Part shown: positions 4,439 through 5,792 of the stretch, piece by piece | Layout: each line of letters begins with the position of its first letter | How positions within the stretch are numbered: the first letter of the stretch is position 1 | Assembly (NCBI GenBank): GCA_017646945.1 | Contig: JAGCLN010000053.1 | Coordinates: 1-5,792 of the forward strand | From: Clostridia bacterium | GTDB lineage: Bacteria > Bacillota > Clostridia > Christensenellales > Borkfalkiaceae | Length of the DNA stretch: 5,792 bases | Direction of reading: 5' to 3' | Made by a program: the position numbers and the translations under genes | Notes under the pieces: generated by a model | The model's input: the letters and a program-made list of their open reading frames with translations, nothing else | What the model was told of the DNA's origin: nothing | Database searches by the model: none

Positions 4439-5455
4439 ATGTTTGGATTTAAACTTACAGATTACGATATTAAAGTTTACCAAGAAGAATTAAACGAATT
4501 TTTACCAAAGAACATCGTTGACTCGCACACTCACGTTTACACGCTTGACTGTAAAAAGAAAAAAGACGGCCCCGTTTACTGGCCGAGCAGAGTAGCGGAA
4601 GACTGTTCTATTGAAGACCTTGTTCAAACCTATAAAGATTTATTCCCCAACCAAAACGTAGTGCCCGTAATGTTCGGTTCGCCGAGCGGTCTTTTAGATA
4701 AGTCTAACGCATACATTAGCGAAAAGGCTAAGGAATATAACTATCCCGCGTTATACTTAAACCACTACGATATGACTGCCGATTTCTTAGAAGAAGAAGT
4801 TATTAAAGGCGGTTTCCAAGGCTTAAAGCCCTACTGCTGTAACTGTAAAGCAGGCGTTAAGGGTGCAGATGCCGGCATTTTTGAATTCCTTCCGCACGAA
4901 CACTTAAAAGTTGCGGATAAATACGGTTGGAAAGTCGTTTTACATATTTCAAAAGAAGATAGACTTAAAAACCCGCAAAATATTCGCGATTTAATGGAAA
5001 TTGAACAAAAGTATCCCAACGTTAAACTTATCGTTGCTCACATTGGTAGAGCGTACGCGCCTGAAGATATCGGCGATGCGTTCGATACCTTAAAGCATTC
5101 TAAAAACATGATGTTCGATTTCTGCGCTAATACTTTAAGTTTGGCAACTGAAAAGTGCATTGAAGCGGTTGGTACTAAGAGAGTTCTTTACGGTACTGAT
5201 ATGCCGATTGCAAAGATGCGTATGTATCGTATTAGTGAAGACGGATATTATATCAACGTTGTTCCCCGTGGCGCATACGGTGATATTACCGGCGCAGCGC
5301 ACATGAGAGAAAGCGATGAAGCAAATATAACGAATTTTACTTATGAAATTATTCGTGGCTTTAAAGAATGCGCTAAGAACTTATCTCTTACTAAGCAAGA
5401 CGTTGAAGATATTATGTGCAACAACGCCGCAAATCTTTACGGTATTAAATTTTAA
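4439..5455 (+). CDS. Metal-dependent amidohydrolase-superfamily protein (COG2159-like)
   Basis: The protein has 338 residues and is a TIM-barrel hydrolase of the amidohydrolase_2 group. Visible metal-site and catalytic residues are the HxH motif H30/H32 in DSHTHVY after strand 1, H169 in VVLHIS (167-171), H201 in IVAHIGRAY (198-206) and the final aspartate D254 in LYGTDMP (250-256). K130 in GLKPY may also contribute. The C-terminal CNNAANLYGIKF (327-338) is the usual family ending. Members hydrolyse amides or lactones, decarboxylate aromatic acids, or isomerise sugar acids, so the reaction cannot be fixed from sequence. Lying 16 bp upstream of a sugar kinase, it may be a lactonase or act on a sugar derivative; this is inference. 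A cysteine cluster (C133, C134, C136) following K130 and a long segment between D254 and the C-terminus are distinctive. It is probably cytoplasmic, with no signal peptide. Confidence 0.8.
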   Translation: MFGFKLTDYDIKVYQEELNEFLPKNIVDSHTHVYTLDCKKKKDGPVYWPSRVAEDCSIEDLVQTYKDLFPNQNVVPVMFGSPSGLLDKSNAYISEKAKEYNYPALYLNHYDMTADFLEEEVIKGGFQGLKPYCCNCKAGVKGADAGIFEFLPHEHLKVADKYGWKVVLHISKEDRLKNPQNIRDLMEIEQKYPNVKLIVAHIGRAYAPEDIGDAFDTLKHSKNMMFDFCANTLSLATEKCIEAVGTKRVLYGTDMPIAKMRMYRISEDGYYINVVPRGAYGDITGAAHMRESDEANITNFTYEIIRGFKECAKNLSLTKQDVEDIMCNNAANLYGIKF

Positions 5456-5471
5456 TCAAGGAACGATTTAA

Positions 5472-5792
5472 ATGAATTATTATCTTGGCATTGATTTAGG
5501 TACTACCGGTACTAAATCTATACTATTTGACGATAGCGGTAACGTTGTTGGCAAAGGCTACAAAAGTTACGGTCTTATTACCCCGCGTGAAAAGTTCTTT
5601 GAACAAAGCGTTGAAGAGTGGTACGATGCGGTAGTATCTACCGTAAAGGACGCGACCGTTGGTTTTAGCGGAAAGATAAAGGCTATGTCGTTTTCCGCGC
5701 AAGGCGGTAGTTTCTTGTTTGCAAGCGTTGATAAAGACGGTCAGCCTATTCCTTTAACCAACGCTATCACTTGGATGGACAAGCGCGCAGCC
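5472..5792 (+). CDS. FGGY-family carbohydrate kinase, N-terminal part (runs off the window)
   Basis: The first 107 codons are present, with no stop before the window edge; full-length family members have about 480-520 residues. The start YLGIDLGTTGTKSILFD (4-20) is the phosphate-1 ATP-binding motif of the actin-like kinase fold. EQSVEEWYDA (44-53) and MSFSAQGGSFLF (72-83) followed by NAITWMDKRA (97-106) are typical of FGGY kinases that phosphorylate ketoses or polyols, such as xylulokinase and its relatives. Substrate-deciding residues are mostly further downstream, so no specific name is given. AAGGA (5458-5462) lies 9 nt before the ATG, and the gene starts 16 bp after the amidohydrolase stop, so the two are co-transcribed. 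The kinase would trap the substrate as a phosphate, a product the divergent isomerase-like enzyme could process further (inference). Confidence 0.9.
   Translation, partial: MNYYLGIDLGTTGTKSILFDDSGNVVGKGYKSYGLITPREKFFEQSVEEWYDAVVSTVKDATVGFSGKIKAMSFSAQGGSFLFASVDKDGQPIPLTNAITWMDKRAA

Noticed and set aside
1..5792. CRISPR array, insertion sequence, phage or integrase genes, or defence system
   Set aside because: There are no regularly spaced repeats, transposase or nuclease motifs, and base and codon use look even across the genes.

Overview
The window is AT-rich DNA with compact, well-spaced genes. It has strong AAGGAG-type ribosome binding sites, sigma-A-like promoters with TTGACA boxes and TRTG-extended -10 elements, and a U-tract hairpin terminator. 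Together with the protein families present (a flavin reductase-rubredoxin fusion, a PnuC transporter of the type seen in Firmicutes, a triose-phosphate isomerase of archaeal-like type), this suggests an anaerobic Bacillota, probably an uncultured gut clostridium. That assignment is inference; no marker gene in the window settles it.

Left part (1-2955). The window opens inside a minus-strand tRNA (5' end at 27, probably tRNA-Pro). Next is a minus-strand pnuC gene for nicotinamide riboside uptake (92-781). A 133-bp divergent intergenic region with back-to-back promoters separates it from a plus-strand pair: a flavin reductase/rubredoxin fusion of the Hrb type (915-1523) and a large TIM-barrel glycoside-hydrolase-like protein of unassigned specificity (1561-2955). 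A symmetrical hairpin at about 2979-3011 can terminate this pair and also the converging operon to its right.

Right part (3024-5792). Two divergent transcription units face away from a 203-bp intergenic region. Leftward are a triose-phosphate-isomerase-like gene and a yjbQ-family gene, 18 bp apart. Rightward are a metal-dependent amidohydrolase and the start of an FGGY sugar kinase, which runs off the window. A kinase, a phosphosugar-type isomerase and a hydrolase around one control region read as a catabolic locus for an unidentified sugar, polyol or sugar acid. The substrate cannot be read from the sequence. The neighbouring glycoside-hydrolase-like gene may supply it, but it is transcribed from a different promoter.

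The most unusual non-coding signal is that three strong predicted promoters each carry a perfect AT-rich inverted repeat with a 3-4 bp centre at or next to the predicted transcription start, just ahead of the ribosome binding site (879-899, 4249-4266, 4408-4426). These could be operators or 5' mRNA stem-loops. A separate nested inverted repeat (34-82) lies between pnuC and the tRNA. No CRISPR array, insertion sequence, integrase or recognisable riboswitch is present. I did not find a clearly new multi-gene system; the best candidate for undescribed biology is the divergent sugar locus with its unassigned isomerase, YjbQ and amidohydrolase.
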